From Thioclava indica (GTDB lineage Bacteria; Pseudomonadota; Alphaproteobacteria; Rhodobacterales; Rhodobacteraceae), in contig NZ_AUNB01000001.1 in NCBI RefSeq assembly GCF_000714545.1, positions 62,001 to 126,000 on the forward strand: a stretch of 64,000 nucleotides of DNA, written 5' to 3'. The translations under genes and the position numbers were made by a program. Positions 36,377-47,165 of the stretch are shown in pieces (the stretch's first letter is position 1; every line of letters begins with the position of its first letter). The notes under the pieces were generated by a model. The model did no database searches and was not told the origin of the DNA. It saw only the letters and a list, made by a program, of their open reading frames with translations.

Positions 36377-37600
36377 TTACTCGTAGATACCGTCTTTTTT
36401 GGCGTGCTTGGAAAATTCCGTCTCGCCACCGCTGGCCAAAGCCTTGGCCTGCCCCGCCCAATCGTCACGGCTGGCGCGACCTTTGAACCCCTCAAGGTTG
36501 GCATCGACCCATGCGAGTTCCGCCTCGCTCCACGCGGCGACCTGATCGAAATGATAAACGCCCATCGAATTGAGCATCGCCTCAAGCTTGGGGCCAACGC
36601 CCTTGATCATTTTCAGATCATCCGCACCGCCCTCGCGCGGCGCATCCATCATTTGCGGCTTTTCACCCGCCGCTTCTGCGGCATCCGCGCTGACACCTGC
36701 AGGTTCGGCTTTCGACTGCGGCTTGGCCTTGGATGCGGCCTGCGCCTCATGCGTGGTCACACCGGTTTTGTCGGCGGGGGTATCTTTGCCGGGCTTGGGC
36801 GCGCTGTCCTTGGCGGCTTTACGCGCCTCATCCGCCTGCGCGGCGGTGCGCGGACGGGGCACGCTCAGCGCGCCAATCGGGCCGCGCTGACCGCTGGACT
36901 GCCACGGTGCGCTCAGCGCGACCTCGGTGCCCTCGATGCGTTTGATCGTGTCGCCAATTTCCAGCGCCAGTGCGACCGAGGCGTTATGCGCCTCTGCGCT
37001 GCCAGCGGAGTCAGAGCATGACGTCAGACCGGTTTTCGGTTCGGAGCTGAACCGCCCGTTTTGCGACCCCGGCTGGGGCACAGTGCCCGCTGCCATTTCG
37101 TCGATGATCTGCGTCAAGCGTTCTTCGGTCAGATCCTCATAGTAATCCTTGCCGACCTGCATCATCGGAGCGTTGGCACACGCGCCCAGACACTCGACTT
37201 CTTCCCAAGAGAATTTGCCATCCGCCGAGACCTGATGCGGTTCCGCCGCGATTTTTTGCTTGCAGACCTTCATCAGATCTTCCGCGCCGCAAATCATGCA
37301 AGACGTGGTGCCGCAGATCTGCAAATGCGCGACCGAACCGACCGGAGCCATCTGGAACATGAAGTAGAAACTCGCCACTTCCAGCGCACGCATATAGGGC
37401 ATGTCGAGCATATCCGCGACCGTTTCGATCGCCGGACGGCTGAGCCAGCCCTCTTGTTCCTGGGCGCGAAACAGCAGCGGAATGATCGCGCTGGCCTGAC
37501 GTCCTTCGGGGAACTTGGTGATCTGCGCCTGCGCCCAAGCCAGATTGGCGGGCGTAAAGGCGAAACTTTCAGGTTGCTCGGAATTCAAACGGCGCAGCAT
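36377..37600 (-). CDS. nuoE: NADH-quinone oxidoreductase subunit E with C-terminal HhH extension
   Basis: The first 170 residues are the normal 24-kDa [2Fe-2S] subunit of complex I with cluster N1a ligands Cys96, Cys101, Cys137 and Cys141. After a low-complexity linker rich in Ala, Lys, Pro and Thr (about 240-325), residues 327-407 form a helix-hairpin-helix domain ([17 protein letters not shown]). The total of 407 residues is more than twice the E. coli length; a long C-terminal extension is also known for Rhodobacter NuoE. It starts with a one-base overlap on the nuoD stop. The same domain recurs in the next gene downstream. Confidence 0.95.
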   Translation of the reverse strand: MLRRLNSEQPESFAFTPANLAWAQAQITKFPEGRQASAIIPLLFRAQEQEGWLSRPAIETVADMLDMPYMRALEVASFYFMFQMAPVGSVAHLQICGTTSCMICGAEDLMKVCKQKIAAEPHQVSADGKFSWEEVECLGACANAPMMQVGKDYYEDLTEERLTQIIDEMAAGTVPQPGSQNGRFSSEPKTGLTSCSDSAGSAEAHNASVALALEIGDTIKRIEGTEVALSAPWQSSGQRGPIGALSVPRPRTAAQADEARKAAKDSAPKPGKDTPADKTGVTTHEAQAASKAKPQSKAEPAGVSADAAEAAGEKPQMMDAPREGGADDLKMIKGVGPKLEAMLNSMGVYHFDQVAAWSEAELAWVDANLEGFKGRASRDDWAGQAKALASGGETEFSKHAKKDGIYE

Positions 37601-38844
37601 TAGCGGTCAATCTCCCCGAACACGACATCCATTGAGCCGATGATTGCAGAAACGTCCGCCAGCATATGGCCCGACGCGACATGATCCATGGATTGCAAAT
37701 GCAGATAGCCCGGCGCGCGAATCTTGGCGCGGTAGGGTTTGTTGGTGCCATCCGCGACCAGATAGACGCCAAACTCGCCCTTGGGGGCCTCGACAGCGGC
37801 GTAAACCTCGCCTGCGGGGACGTGGAAACCCTCGGTATACAGCTTGAAATGGTGGATCAGGCTTTCCATCGAGGTTTTCATATCCGAGCGTTTCGGCGGC
37901 GTCAGCTTGCCCCGCGCCAGCACATCCCCCTGCCCCTCGGGCGCGCGCAGCTTGGCCAGCGCCTGCAGGATAATCTTGGTCGATTCGCGCATCTCGGCCA
38001 TGCGGCAAAGATAGCGGTCATAGCAATCGCCCGCCTTGCCCACAGGAATATCGAAGTCGAATTCATCATAGCATTCATAGGGTTGCGCGCGGCGCAAATC
38101 CCAAGCCATGTCAGAGCCGCGCGCCATCACGCCCGAATAGCCCCATTCCAACACCTCGTCCTGCGAAATGACGCAGATATCGACATTGCGCTGTTTGAAG
38201 ATCCGGTTTTCCGTCAGCAGCCCTTCGATATCGTCCAGCAATTTCGGGAAACGGCCGCAGAATTCCTCGATATCATCAAGCAGTTTCGGCGTCAGATCCT
38301 GATGCACGCCACCGGGGCGGAAATAGGCCGAGTGCAGCCGCGCGCCACAGGCACGTTCATAAAACACCATCAGCTCTTCGCGCGCCTCAAAGCCCCAAAG
38401 CGGCGGCGTTAGCGCGCCGACATCCATCGCCTGCGTGGTCACGTTCAGCAGGTGGTTCAGGATACGCCCGATTTCGCAGTAAAGCACGCGGATCAGCGAG
38501 CCACGACGCGGCACGACGGTGCCTGTCAGCCGCTCGATCGCCAAACACCAGGCGTGTTCCTGATTCATCGGCGCAACGTAATCGAGCCGGTCGAAATAAG
38601 GCAGGTTTTGCAGATAGGTGCGGCTTTCCATCAGCTTTTCGGTGCCACGATGCAGCAAGCCGATATGGGGATCAGCGCGTTCGACGATCTCGCCGTCCAG
38701 CTCTAGAACCATGCGCAAAACACCATGCGCCGCAGGGTGTTGTGGGCCAAAGTTGATGTTGAAATTGCGGATGCGCTGCTCATCCGTCAGCGTGTCTTTC
38801 GACCCGTCATCATAGATATTATTGCGGATATCGCCGTCCATCAT
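37600..38844 (-). CDS. nuoD: NADH-quinone oxidoreductase subunit D
   Basis: Quinone-binding 49-kDa subunit of complex I, related to the large subunit of [NiFe] hydrogenases but lacking the nickel cysteines. The 414-residue protein contains [35 protein letters not shown] and the [15 protein letters not shown] motif around the quinone site. It is a separate gene from nuoC, which it overlaps by 4 bases at an ATGATG start. Confidence 0.97.
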   Translation of the reverse strand: MMDGDIRNNIYDDGSKDTLTDEQRIRNFNINFGPQHPAAHGVLRMVLELDGEIVERADPHIGLLHRGTEKLMESRTYLQNLPYFDRLDYVAPMNQEHAWCLAIERLTGTVVPRRGSLIRVLYCEIGRILNHLLNVTTQAMDVGALTPPLWGFEAREELMVFYERACGARLHSAYFRPGGVHQDLTPKLLDDIEEFCGRFPKLLDDIEGLLTENRIFKQRNVDICVISQDEVLEWGYSGVMARGSDMAWDLRRAQPYECYDEFDFDIPVGKAGDCYDRYLCRMAEMRESTKIILQALAKLRAPEGQGDVLARGKLTPPKRSDMKTSMESLIHHFKLYTEGFHVPAGEVYAAVEAPKGEFGVYLVADGTNKPYRAKIRAPGYLHLQSMDHVASGHMLADVSAIIGSMDVVFGEIDR

Positions 38845-39452
38845 TTCGCCTCCTCACCCTTCTCGTCACCGGGAAGGATGTATTTCGCACCCTCCCAAGG
38901 CGAGAGGAAATCGAACTGCCGGTATTCCTGCGTCAGGTTCACCGGCTCGTAGACGACGCGCTTGAGCATTTCGTCATAGCGCACCTCGACATAGCCCGTG
39001 GTCGGGAAATCCTTGCGCAGCGGGTGGCCGCGAAAGCCGTAATCCGTCAGCAGGCGGCGCAGGTCGGGATGGCCCGAGAACAGGATGCCGAACATGTCAA
39101 ACACCTCGCGCTCGAACCAGTCGGCGCAGGGGTGAACGGATGTCAGCGAGGGCACCATGGTTTCCTCGCGGATCGCGGCTTTGATGCGGATGCGCTGGTT
39201 GCGATACATCGACAGGAAGTGCCAGACCATATCGAACCGCTCGGGGCGTTCAGGCCAATCGACGGCAGTAATATCGACAAGCGACGAGAACAGACAGTTT
39301 TTGTCGTCGCGCAGGAACTCGGCGAAACTGGCCGCCGATTGCACGCTGATCGTGATCGTCAATTCACCAAAGGCCACATCGCTCGAGATCACGTCATCGG
39401 GACGTTTCATCTCGATATGGGCGGCCAGTTCGTGCAGGGCAGTATCGTCCAT
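38841..39452 (-). CDS. nuoC: NADH-quinone oxidoreductase subunit C
   Basis: 30-kDa peripheral subunit of complex I without cofactors, bound to NuoD. The 203-residue protein shows the signature ERE(V)[33 protein letters not shown] in its C-terminal half. It overlaps nuoD by 4 bases and follows nuoB after 12. Confidence 0.96.
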   Translation of the reverse strand: MDDTALHELAAHIEMKRPDDVISSDVAFGELTITISVQSAASFAEFLRDDKNCLFSSLVDITAVDWPERPERFDMVWHFLSMYRNQRIRIKAAIREETMVPSLTSVHPCADWFEREVFDMFGILFSGHPDLRRLLTDYGFRGHPLRKDFPTTGYVEVRYDEMLKRVVYEPVNLTQEYRQFDFLSPWEGAKYILPGDEKGEEAK

Positions 39453-39464
39453 CTGTCGCTCTCC

Positions 39465-40366
<902 letters not shown>

Positions 40367-40498
40367 GGGCATGGCTCCCTTTCGACGCGACCTGATGTCG
40401 CGCAGGTTCCGGCTAGGCTGAGCAATAGCCCCGTGCCTGAGCAGGGTCAACCGACCGGGGCCGGGATTCTGCCCTGCAACCCCCTGAATTTGCAATTT

Positions 40499-40529
40499 AG
40501 TATACCTTCGCACACCGCAGGGCGCGCAA
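40499..40529 (-). promoter_or_regulatory. Candidate nuo operon promoter
   Basis: On the minus strand TTGCGC (40529-40524) and TATACT (40504-40499) are separated by 19 bases. The -10 box matches the sigma-70 consensus in five of six positions; the spacing is longer than ideal. It would give a 5' leader of about 130 bases before nuoA. Confidence 0.4.
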
Positions 40530-40589
40530 TCTGCCGTTGCATCGCGCTTCGGGCATCAGAGGTGTCAGGGCTGGTTTTCGCCCCTCGTG

Positions 40590-40629
40590 ATCCGCGTTTC
40601 TAATAATTTATACAATGCCTTACGCGGAT
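40590..40629. repeat. Inverted repeat with AT-rich spacer downstream of liuC
   Basis: ATCCGCGT at 40590-40597 and ACGCGGAT at 40622-40629 form a perfect 8-bp inverted repeat with a 24-base spacer that is mostly A and T. It lies 18 bases after the liuC stop and upstream of the nuo promoter candidate. It could be a long-loop transcription stop for the liu genes or a protein-binding site; no T run follows. Confidence 0.35.
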
Positions 40630-40646
40630 AACCGACCCACGCGAGG

Positions 40647-41429
40647 TCACGCTTTCCAGATCGGATCGCGCTTTTCAAAGAAGGCACTGATTCCCTCACC
40701 CGACTCAGCGCTTTCCCAACGGGTCACAAGGGCGGCAATCGTGCCCTCGATGACGTCCTCATCAATGCGCGGGCCAAGGCTGCGAACCAAGGCTTTGGCC
40801 TCGGCCACAGCGCCGGGTGCGCAGGCCAGATAGGGGGTGACCTCGGCCTGAACGGCGGCCTCTAGATCATCAGGTGCCACGACACGCGCCAAAAGCCCCA
40901 GATCACGCGCCTCTTGGGCGTCAAACAGACGTGAAGACATGAACACGCGTCGCGCCTTCGCCTCGCCCATCCGCGCCACGACATAGGGGGAAATCGTCGC
41001 AGGCGTCAGCCCCAGCTTGGTCTCGGTCAGCCCAAAGCGTGCGCCCTCAACCCCGATGGCCACATCACAGACCGACATCATGCCAATGCCGCCGCCAAAA
41101 GCGTTCCCCTGGACCGCACCAATCACCGGTTTGGGGCAGGTGTTAAGCGCATTCAGCATTCCCGCCAACACCCGCGCCCCCGCCGCGCGCTGCTCTGCAC
41201 TCGCGCTGATCTGCGCCTGCATCCATTTCAGATCACCGCCTGCGCAAAAGCTGCGCCCGTTGGCGGCAAGGATAACGACGCGCACGGCTTCATCTGCGCC
41301 AAGAGATTGAATGGCCTGCGTAATTTCACGCATCATCTGCTCGGACAGCGCGTTGTGTTTTTCCGCGCGCGCCAAGGTCAGGGTCGCAACGCCGCGTGGA
41401 TCCGTCTCAACCGTGATCGTCTCAAACAT
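40647..41429 (-). CDS. liuC: Enoyl-CoA hydratase family, probable methylglutaconyl-CoA hydratase
   Basis: Crotonase-fold enzyme, probably hydrating 3-methylglutaconyl-CoA to HMG-CoA in leucine breakdown. The 260-residue protein has the oxyanion-hole segments NGRSFCAGGDLKWM and AVQGNAFGGGIGMMSVCDVAIG with Glu in the following helix region. It is the last gene of the liu run and overlaps liuE by 8 bases. The family alone does not fix the substrate; the neighbours do. Confidence 0.85.
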   Translation of the reverse strand: MFETITVETDPRGVATLTLARAEKHNALSEQMMREITQAIQSLGADEAVRVVILAANGRSFCAGGDLKWMQAQISASAEQRAAGARVLAGMLNALNTCPKPVIGAVQGNAFGGGIGMMSVCDVAIGVEGARFGLTETKLGLTPATISPYVVARMGEAKARRVFMSSRLFDAQEARDLGLLARVVAPDDLEAAVQAEVTPYLACAPGAVAEAKALVRSLGPRIDEDVIEGTIAALVTRWESAESGEGISAFFEKRDPIWKA

Positions 41430-42285
41430 CGCCCTGCCCTTTCATCGCGCGCGCCATATCGGCGGCCTGCGCAAGTATGTCCATATCCAGCCCCGTGTCG
41501 TAGCCAAGTTGTGCCAGCCGCGCGGCCACGGCCTCGGTCGCGACATTGCCTGCCGCACCGGGCGCGTAGGGACAGCCGCCCAAACCACCGACAGCCGCAT
41601 CAAACACGCGCAGACCCAGCGCCAAAGACGCCTCGATATTGGCCAGCGCGCGCCCGGCGGTGTCGTGGAAATGCCCGGCCAGTTTATCGGCTGGCATCTC
41701 ATTCAGAACCGCCTTCAGCATCGCCGTGACGCTTTCAGGCCGGCCCTGCCCGATCGTGTCGCCAAGACTGATTTCGTAACAGCCCATATCGCGCAACGCC
41801 GCCGTGACGCGGGCCACGTTTTCCGGCGGCGTCGGCCCGTTAAACGGGCAGTCCGTCACCACAGACACATAGCCACGTACTTTCATATTATCGACTTTTG
41901 CGGCCTCCATGATCGGGGCGAACCGATCCAGACTTTCACTTATCGAACAATTCAGGTTCGCACGCGAAAACCCTTCCGAGGCAGAGGCAAACACCGCCAC
42001 CTCATCGGCCCCCGCCGCCTTCGCGCCCTCATAGCCGCGCAGATTGGGCGTCAGCGCGGCGTAGGAAACGCCTTTGCTGCGGGTGATCCCGGCAAAGACC
42101 GCCGCGCTATCGGCCATTTGCGGCACCCATTTGGGCGAGACGAAACTGCCGACCTCAATGCGCGAAAACCCCGCGCGGCTCAGGCAATCGACGAGCGCGA
42201 TCTTATCGGCCAGCGCAATCGCGCGCTTCTCATTCTGCAAGCCATCGCGCGGGGCCATTTCGAAAATCTCGACCATCTCACGCAT
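41422..42285 (-). CDS. liuE: Hydroxymethylglutaryl-CoA lyase
   Basis: Cleaves HMG-CoA to acetoacetate and acetyl-CoA, the last step of leucine degradation. The 287-residue TIM-barrel protein starts MREMVEIFEMAPRDGLQNEK, has the metal-binding GHFHDTAGRALANI region and the active-site cysteine loop GLGGCPYAPGAAGNVATE. The ATG at 42285 overlaps the GST stop by 8 bases; an ATG three codons later (42276) is equally possible. Confidence 0.94.
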   Translation of the reverse strand: MREMVEIFEMAPRDGLQNEKRAIALADKIALVDCLSRAGFSRIEVGSFVSPKWVPQMADSAAVFAGITRSKGVSYAALTPNLRGYEGAKAAGADEVAVFASASEGFSRANLNCSISESLDRFAPIMEAAKVDNMKVRGYVSVVTDCPFNGPTPPENVARVTAALRDMGCYEISLGDTIGQGRPESVTAMLKAVLNEMPADKLAGHFHDTAGRALANIEASLALGLRVFDAAVGGLGGCPYAPGAAGNVATEAVAARLAQLGYDTGLDMDILAQAADMARAMKGQGDV

Positions 42286-42934
42286 CGGGCAGCTCGTAGA
42301 AATCCTGCGCATAGATCGAATCGCCGCCACCCTTTTTCAGCGCAACCTCATAGGCGGGGCGAGAACGGATGCGTTCGCGATAGGCGGTGATATTGGGAAA
42401 GCCCTCGGCGCGCACGAACCGGAACATCGCGTCGATATTGAACCCCAACATGCAATCGGCGGCGCTAAAACTCCCGATCAGCCATTCGCGCCCATCAAGC
42501 TGCGCCTCCAGCGCCTGCATCGTGAGCGCCAGCCGCTTGGTATCGAGCTTCATCAAGGGCAGCGAGCGCGCACTTTCGGGGCGCAGGAAGATATGCTGAA
42601 TATTGAGGTTTTGCACGATATTGGCCTGGGTCTCGGCAAAATGCACCCATTCGAGAAACTCCGCGCGTTCCGGCGCGCCAATGGCGGGCGCGAGCCCCGC
42701 CGCGGGATGAGTTTCACACAGGTATTCCACAATCGCGCCGCTTTCAAAAATCGCGCGGTTGTCGATTTCCAGCACGGGCACCCGCCCGGCTGGCGAAAGC
42801 GCGCGAAACTCGGAGCTGCGCAGCCCGCCATCGGTCAGCGACCAGTTGCGCAAGGTGAACTCCAGCCCCAGCTCCTCAAGCAGCCACAGCACCCGCATCG
42901 AGCGCGAGCCGGGGACGTGATGCAGCGTGATCAT
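42278..42934 (-). CDS. Glutathione S-transferase family protein
   Basis: A 218-residue protein with an N-terminal thioredoxin-like GSH-binding domain (MITLHHVPGSRSMRVLWLLEELGLEF; the typical VPVLEIDNRAIFESGAIVEYL motif binds the glutamyl part of GSH) and a C-terminal helical domain. It is embedded between liuD and liuE with overlaps of 4 and 8 bases, so it is co-translated with leucine-degradation genes. What it conjugates or reduces is unknown. Confidence 0.88.
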   Translation of the reverse strand: MITLHHVPGSRSMRVLWLLEELGLEFTLRNWSLTDGGLRSSEFRALSPAGRVPVLEIDNRAIFESGAIVEYLCETHPAAGLAPAIGAPERAEFLEWVHFAETQANIVQNLNIQHIFLRPESARSLPLMKLDTKRLALTMQALEAQLDGREWLIGSFSAADCMLGFNIDAMFRFVRAEGFPNITAYRERIRSRPAYEVALKKGGGDSIYAQDFYELPDA

Positions 42935-44847
42935 TCTTCTTCCTCCAAGCGGATAAGGGCGGCCCCGGCCTCGACCTGCGCGCCCTCGACAACCAGCACC
43001 TCGGCCACGACGCCATCGCGCGCGGCCAGCATCGTGTGCTCCATCTTCATCGCCTCCATGATCGCCAGACGATCGCCCGCCGACACGTTTTGACCTTGCG
43101 TGACGAAGACCGATTTCACCAGCCCCGGCATCGGGGCCAGCGTCAGATCCGACGTCTCCGCGCTTGATCCCCGTTCCAGCGGGTCGGGGATGTCAAAGCG
43201 ATGCGCCCCGGCCATGAAGATCGTGACCGAGTCGCGATCCATCTGCATCGCCGCGCCCGTTTTTGCGCCATCGACGCGCCAGCCATCCTGCGCCAGCACA
43301 CAATCATGCGTCATCCCGTCGATCTCAACGCCAATATGGCCGGGGCCATGCACGCGGATCGCGGCGGGCGGATCGAACGGCACGGGTCGGCGCAGCGCCC
43401 CCCATAGCGCAAACCCGCTGGCATCGCCCTGCCACAGCCCGGCAGCGGCGATCACCGCCAAGGCCTGCGCGGCGGGTGGCACCGGCGGAGCGGCGGCCAA
43501 GCTGTCGATCTCGCGCGCGATCAGGCCGGTATCGACCTCGCCCCGCGCGAATCCCTCGTGACGCGCGAGACGTGCAAGGAAGGCAAGGTTCGTCACAGTG
43601 CCCGCCACCTGCGTCTGTTCCAGCGCGCGCGCCAGTTGACCCAAGGCAATGGCACGGGTCGGGCCGTGGGTGATGATCTTGGCGATCATCGGGTCATACC
43701 ACGGGCTGATCACATCGCCCGCGCGCACCCCGGTATCGGCACGGCAATCGGGGGCAAATTGCAAATGGCTGAGCGTGCCGGTCGCGGGCAAGAAGCCTGC
43801 GGGCACGTCCTCGGCGTAAAGGCGCGCCTCAAACGCGTGACCAGTGATGCTGAGTTGATCTTGGGTCGCGGGCAAGGGCTCGCCGCTTGCGACGCGCAAC
43901 TGCCATTCTACCAGATCGATGCCGGTAATCGCCTCGGTCACGGGATGTTCGACCTGCAGGCGGGTGTTCATCTCCATGAACCAGAAGCGATCCGGGCGCA
44001 GACCGTCCGAGCCATCGATGATAAACTCGACCGTGCCCGCGCCGGAATAGCCAATCGCCTCCGCGGCGCGGGTGGCGGCTTGACCCATCGCGTCGCGCAT
44101 CTCGGGCGTCATTCCGGGAGCGGGAGCCTCTTCGATGACCTTCTGGTGGCGGCGCTGCAAGGAACAATCGCGTTCAAACAGATGCACGGCGCGCTGGCCA
44201 TCACCAAAGACCTGCACCTCGATATGGCGCGGGCTGGTGATGTATTTCTCGATCAGAACGGCCGGGTTGGCAAAGGCGGTTTGCGCCTCGCCCTGTGCCG
44301 AGGCCAGCGCGTCGGCGAAATCGCCCGCCCGCTCGACCAGCCGCATCCCCTTGCCACCGCCGCCGGCCACGGCCTTGATCAACACCGGATAGCCAATGGC
44401 ATCGGCCTGCGCGGCCAGATGATCGGCGTCCTGATTGGTGCCCATATAGCCCGGCACGATTGGCACACCGGCCTGCTCCATCAGCGCCTTGGCCGCATCC
44501 TTGAGCCCCATCGCGCGGATCGCATCGCCCGAGGGGCCGATGAATACCAGCCCCGCCGCGACCACCGCATCCACGAAATCGGGGTTTTCCGATAGGAACC
44601 CATAGCCCGGATGGATCGCCTGCGCGCCGGTTTGCAGCGCGGCGTTGATGATCGCATCGCCGCGAAGGTAGCTGTCCTTGGGCGCGGGGCCACCGATGGC
44701 GATGGCCTCATCGGCCAGCGCGACATGGGCCGCGTTTGCATCCGCCTGCGAATAGACCGCGACCGTGGCCACGCCCATTCGGCGCGCGGTTTCGATCACG
44801 CGGCAGGCGATTTCGCCGCGATTGGCGATCAGGATCTTGGAAAACAT
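42931..44847 (-). CDS. liuD: Methylcrotonyl-CoA carboxylase biotin-carboxylase/biotin-carrier subunit
   Basis: Alpha subunit of 3-methylcrotonyl-CoA carboxylase: carboxylates biotin with ATP and bicarbonate, then passes CO2 to the LiuB subunit. The 638-residue protein has the N-terminal ATP-grasp domain (ILIANRGEIACRVIETARRMG, glycine loop GGGGKGMR, EMNTRLQVEHPVTE) and a C-terminal biotinyl domain with the biotin lysine in EAMKMEH. BirA, encoded elsewhere in the window, would attach the biotin. It overlaps the GST gene by 4 bases and is separated from liuB by a structured 118-base gap. Propionyl- or acetyl-CoA carboxylase is excluded mainly by the neighbours. Confidence 0.93.
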   Translation of the reverse strand: MFSKILIANRGEIACRVIETARRMGVATVAVYSQADANAAHVALADEAIAIGGPAPKDSYLRGDAIINAALQTGAQAIHPGYGFLSENPDFVDAVVAAGLVFIGPSGDAIRAMGLKDAAKALMEQAGVPIVPGYMGTNQDADHLAAQADAIGYPVLIKAVAGGGGKGMRLVERAGDFADALASAQGEAQTAFANPAVLIEKYITSPRHIEVQVFGDGQRAVHLFERDCSLQRRHQKVIEEAPAPGMTPEMRDAMGQAATRAAEAIGYSGAGTVEFIIDGSDGLRPDRFWFMEMNTRLQVEHPVTEAITGIDLVEWQLRVASGEPLPATQDQLSITGHAFEARLYAEDVPAGFLPATGTLSHLQFAPDCRADTGVRAGDVISPWYDPMIAKIITHGPTRAIALGQLARALEQTQVAGTVTNLAFLARLARHEGFARGEVDTGLIAREIDSLAAAPPVPPAAQALAVIAAAGLWQGDASGFALWGALRRPVPFDPPAAIRVHGPGHIGVEIDGMTHDCVLAQDGWRVDGAKTGAAMQMDRDSVTIFMAGAHRFDIPDPLERGSSAETSDLTLAPMPGLVKSVFVTQGQNVSAGDRLAIMEAMKMEHTMLAARDGVVAEVLVVEGAQVEAGAALIRLEEEE

Positions 44848-44870
44848 ATCGGTCTCCCTGTGAGTACGGC

Positions 44871-44949
44871 GGGGGCTCTGCCCCCGTGCCCCCGGGATAT
44901 TTTTCTCAAGAGGAAGTCAGGTTTTCTTCCTCTTGATCGAAATATCCCC
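44871..44949. repeat. Double hairpin in the liuB-liuD gap
   Basis: Two stems stand in the 118-base gap. The first is GGGGGC/GCCCCC at 44871-44876 and 44880-44885 with a 3-base loop. The second has 23-base arms at 44894-44916 and 44926-44948 pairing at 20 of 23 positions, with a 9-base loop and the sequence GGGATATTT at its outer end. No long T run follows on either strand. Because liuB and liuD encode subunits of one enzyme, the stems more likely affect message stability or are a dispersed intergenic repeat than full terminators. Confidence 0.7.
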
Positions 44950-44965
44950 GCCGGAGGCAAGAAAA

Positions 44966-46570
44966 TTACATCCGAAACACGCCAAAGCGCGTCGGTTCGA
45001 TCGGTGCATTGAGAGCGGCAGAGAGGGATAGCGCCAGCACATCACGCGAATTGCGCGGGTCGATGATACCGTCATCCCAAAGCCGCGCCGAGGCATAAAG
45101 CGGGTGGGATTGGCGTTCAAACATCTCGATGGTGGGGCGTTTGAACTCGGCCTCCTCCTCGGGCGACCAAGTGCCGCCGCGCCGTTCGATCCCGTCACGT
45201 TTGACGGTGGCGAGAACGCCCGCCGCCTGCGCGCCCCCCATCACCGAGATCCGGGAATTGGGCCAGGACCAAAGGAAGCGGGGCGAGTAGGCGCGCCCGG
45301 CCATGCCGTAATTGCCCGCGCCAAACGAGCCGCCCACCAGCATGGTGATTTTGGGCACATTGGTGGAGGCGACAGCGGTGACCATTTTTGCTCCGTGGCG
45401 CGCGATGCCTTCGTTTTCATATTTGCGACCGACCATAAAGCCGGTAATGTTTTGCAAGAAAACCAGCGGGATATTGCGGCTGGAGCAGAGTTCAATGAAA
45501 TGCGCGGCCTTTTGTGCGGCTTCGGAAAACAGCACACCGTTATTGGCGATGATCCCGACGGGGCAGCCTTTGACATGGGCGAAACCGGTGACGATGGTCT
45601 CGCCAAAGCGCGGTTTGAATTCGTCAAAGCGCGAGCCATCGACGAGCCGCGCGATCACCTCGCGGATGTCGTAGGGCGTGCGCAGATCAGCGGGCACGAC
45701 GCCAAGGATTTCCTCGGGGTCGTAAGCGGGGTCTTCGGGGGATTGCCATTGCACGGTGGCGGGCTTGGCGCGGTTGAGATGCCCCACGGCGCGGCGCGCA
45801 AGGGCGAGTGCATGGGCGTCATCCTCGGCGAGGTAATCGGCCACGCCGGACAGGCGCGTGTGCACATCGCCGCCGCCCAAGTCTTCGGCGGTCACGACCT
45901 CGCCCGTCGCAGCTTTGACCAGCGGCGGACCGGCCAGAAAGATCGTGCCTTGGTCTTTCACGATGATCGTCACATCCGACATCGCGGGAACATAGGCCCC
46001 GCCCGCCGTGCACGACCCCATCACCACTGCGATCTGGGCGATCCCTTTGGCCGACATGCGGGCCTGATTGTAAAAGATGCGCCCGAAATGGTCACGGTCG
46101 GGGAAAACCTCGTCCTGATTGGGCAGGTTCGCGCCGCCGCTATCGACGAGATAGATGCAGGGCAGATGGTTTTCCTCGGCGATCTCTTGCGCGCGCAAGT
46201 GTTTTTTCACCGTCATCGGATAATAGGTGCCGCCTTTGACGGTCGCGTCATTGGCCACGACCATCACGTCCTGGCCTTGCACCCGCCCGATCCCGGCAAT
46301 CACGCCCGCGCAAGGCGCCGCATCATCATAAAGCCCATGCGCCGCCGTCGCGCCGATTTCCAGAAACGGCGCGCCCGGATCAAGCAGCCCCGCCACGCGT
46401 TCGCGCGGTGCCATTTTACCGCGCGAGAGGTGGCGTTCAAGCGCCCCAGCCCCGCCCCCTGCTGCGGCCCAATCCGCCGCCTCGCGGATCGTGGCGAGCG
46501 CGTCCAGATGAGCCGCGCGATTGGCCTTGAAGGCATCGGATGCGGGCAAAGCCTGCGATGTCAGTTTCAT
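44966..46570 (-). CDS. liuB: Methylcrotonyl-CoA carboxylase carboxyltransferase subunit
   Basis: Beta subunit of MCC, transferring CO2 from biotin to 3-methylcrotonyl-CoA. The 534-residue protein has two crotonase-like halves; seen are [21 protein letters not shown], the glycine-rich [15 protein letters not shown] and the C-terminal [34 protein letters not shown], both typical of MCC beta. Its ATG overlaps the upstream LprI-family stop by 4 bases. Confidence 0.95.
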   Translation of the reverse strand: MKLTSQALPASDAFKANRAAHLDALATIREAADWAAAGGGAGALERHLSRGKMAPRERVAGLLDPGAPFLEIGATAAHGLYDDAAPCAGVIAGIGRVQGQDVMVVANDATVKGGTYYPMTVKKHLRAQEIAEENHLPCIYLVDSGGANLPNQDEVFPDRDHFGRIFYNQARMSAKGIAQIAVVMGSCTAGGAYVPAMSDVTIIVKDQGTIFLAGPPLVKAATGEVVTAEDLGGGDVHTRLSGVADYLAEDDAHALALARRAVGHLNRAKPATVQWQSPEDPAYDPEEILGVVPADLRTPYDIREVIARLVDGSRFDEFKPRFGETIVTGFAHVKGCPVGIIANNGVLFSEAAQKAAHFIELCSSRNIPLVFLQNITGFMVGRKYENEGIARHGAKMVTAVASTNVPKITMLVGGSFGAGNYGMAGRAYSPRFLWSWPNSRISVMGGAQAAGVLATVKRDGIERRGGTWSPEEEAEFKRPTIEMFERQSHPLYASARLWDDGIIDPRNSRDVLALSLSAALNAPIEPTRFGVFRM

Positions 46571-47031
46571 TCCATACTCCCCAGATCGCGCAGCTCCAGC
46601 GCGCGTTGTGCGGTCTTATCGAGATAACAACTGCTGGCCACCACCGTGCGGATCGAGCCATCGGCCCAGACGCTATAGACCAGCCCGCAATCGGCATCGC
46701 GAAAGGCAATCCACGCGCGTTGCGCATCCAGCAGCTGATCCGCAAGCGGCGTGCCGCCTTGTTCCAGCAGATCCGCGCGCACGCCTTTGTATTGCGCGTT
46801 CAAAATGTCGTCCCAGACCTGCGCCTCGCCTTGAAGACAGCTTGAAATCCCCAGCGTCGTATCGCCATCTGGTTGGGACTGGCAGGCATTGGCGGCATCC
46901 CCGATACAGTCGGGATGGGTGCCCTTTGCACCGTCAAAACAGGCGCGCACCATTGCGGGATCGACCGTGGGATCGGCCAGCGCCGGATTGCCCTCCACCG
47001 CCAGAAGCGCTGCGATCATCAGATATTTCAC
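46567..47031 (-). CDS. Exported LprI-family (DUF1311) protein
   Basis: A 154-residue periplasmic protein with a short signal peptide ([19 protein letters not shown]). The cysteine pattern ([38 protein letters not shown]) and the [18 protein letters not shown] and [11 protein letters not shown] segments match the lysozyme-inhibitor-like LprI/DUF1311 family. It is the first gene of the liuB transcription unit and overlaps liuB by 4 bases. A broken paralogue lies about 900 bases upstream on the same strand, on the other side of ompW. Any function in leucine degradation is unclear; it may simply share the promoter. Confidence 0.85.
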   Translation of the reverse strand: MKYLMIAALLAVEGNPALADPTVDPAMVRACFDGAKGTHPDCIGDAANACQSQPDGDTTLGISSCLQGEAQVWDDILNAQYKGVRADLLEQGGTPLADQLLDAQRAWIAFRDADCGLVYSVWADGSIRTVVASSCYLDKTAQRALELRDLGSME

Positions 47032-47093
47032 TGCGTCTCTCCTTTGAATTGCGCACCCCTGCGGCAGCCTGTCGCAGTAGCGATCACGTGCAC

Positions 47094-47107
47094 TTGATCC
47101 ACGTCAA
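47094..47107. promoter_or_regulatory. FNR/FnrL-type box between the LprI gene and ompW
   Basis: TTGAT-CCAC-GTCAA is a near-perfect dyad matching the FNR consensus TTGAT-N4-ATCAA in nine of ten positions. Its centre is about 65 bases before the ompW ATG and also about 70 bases before the divergent LprI gene ATG. OmpW is a known FNR-regulated gene in enteric bacteria. Oxygen control of ompW is likely and of the divergent liu unit possible. Confidence 0.72.
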
Positions 47108-47165
47108 AGTTCTCGGACCGCATGGGGTGCATGTTGCACGCTGTAAGAGAGTAGAGGAACGTCCC

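Noticed and set aside
36541-36600. Possible CRISPR-like or tandem DNA repeat suggested by similar segments at 35560-35640 and 36540-36620
   Set aside because: The similarity is at protein level (two paralogous HhH domains), with no regular spacers.
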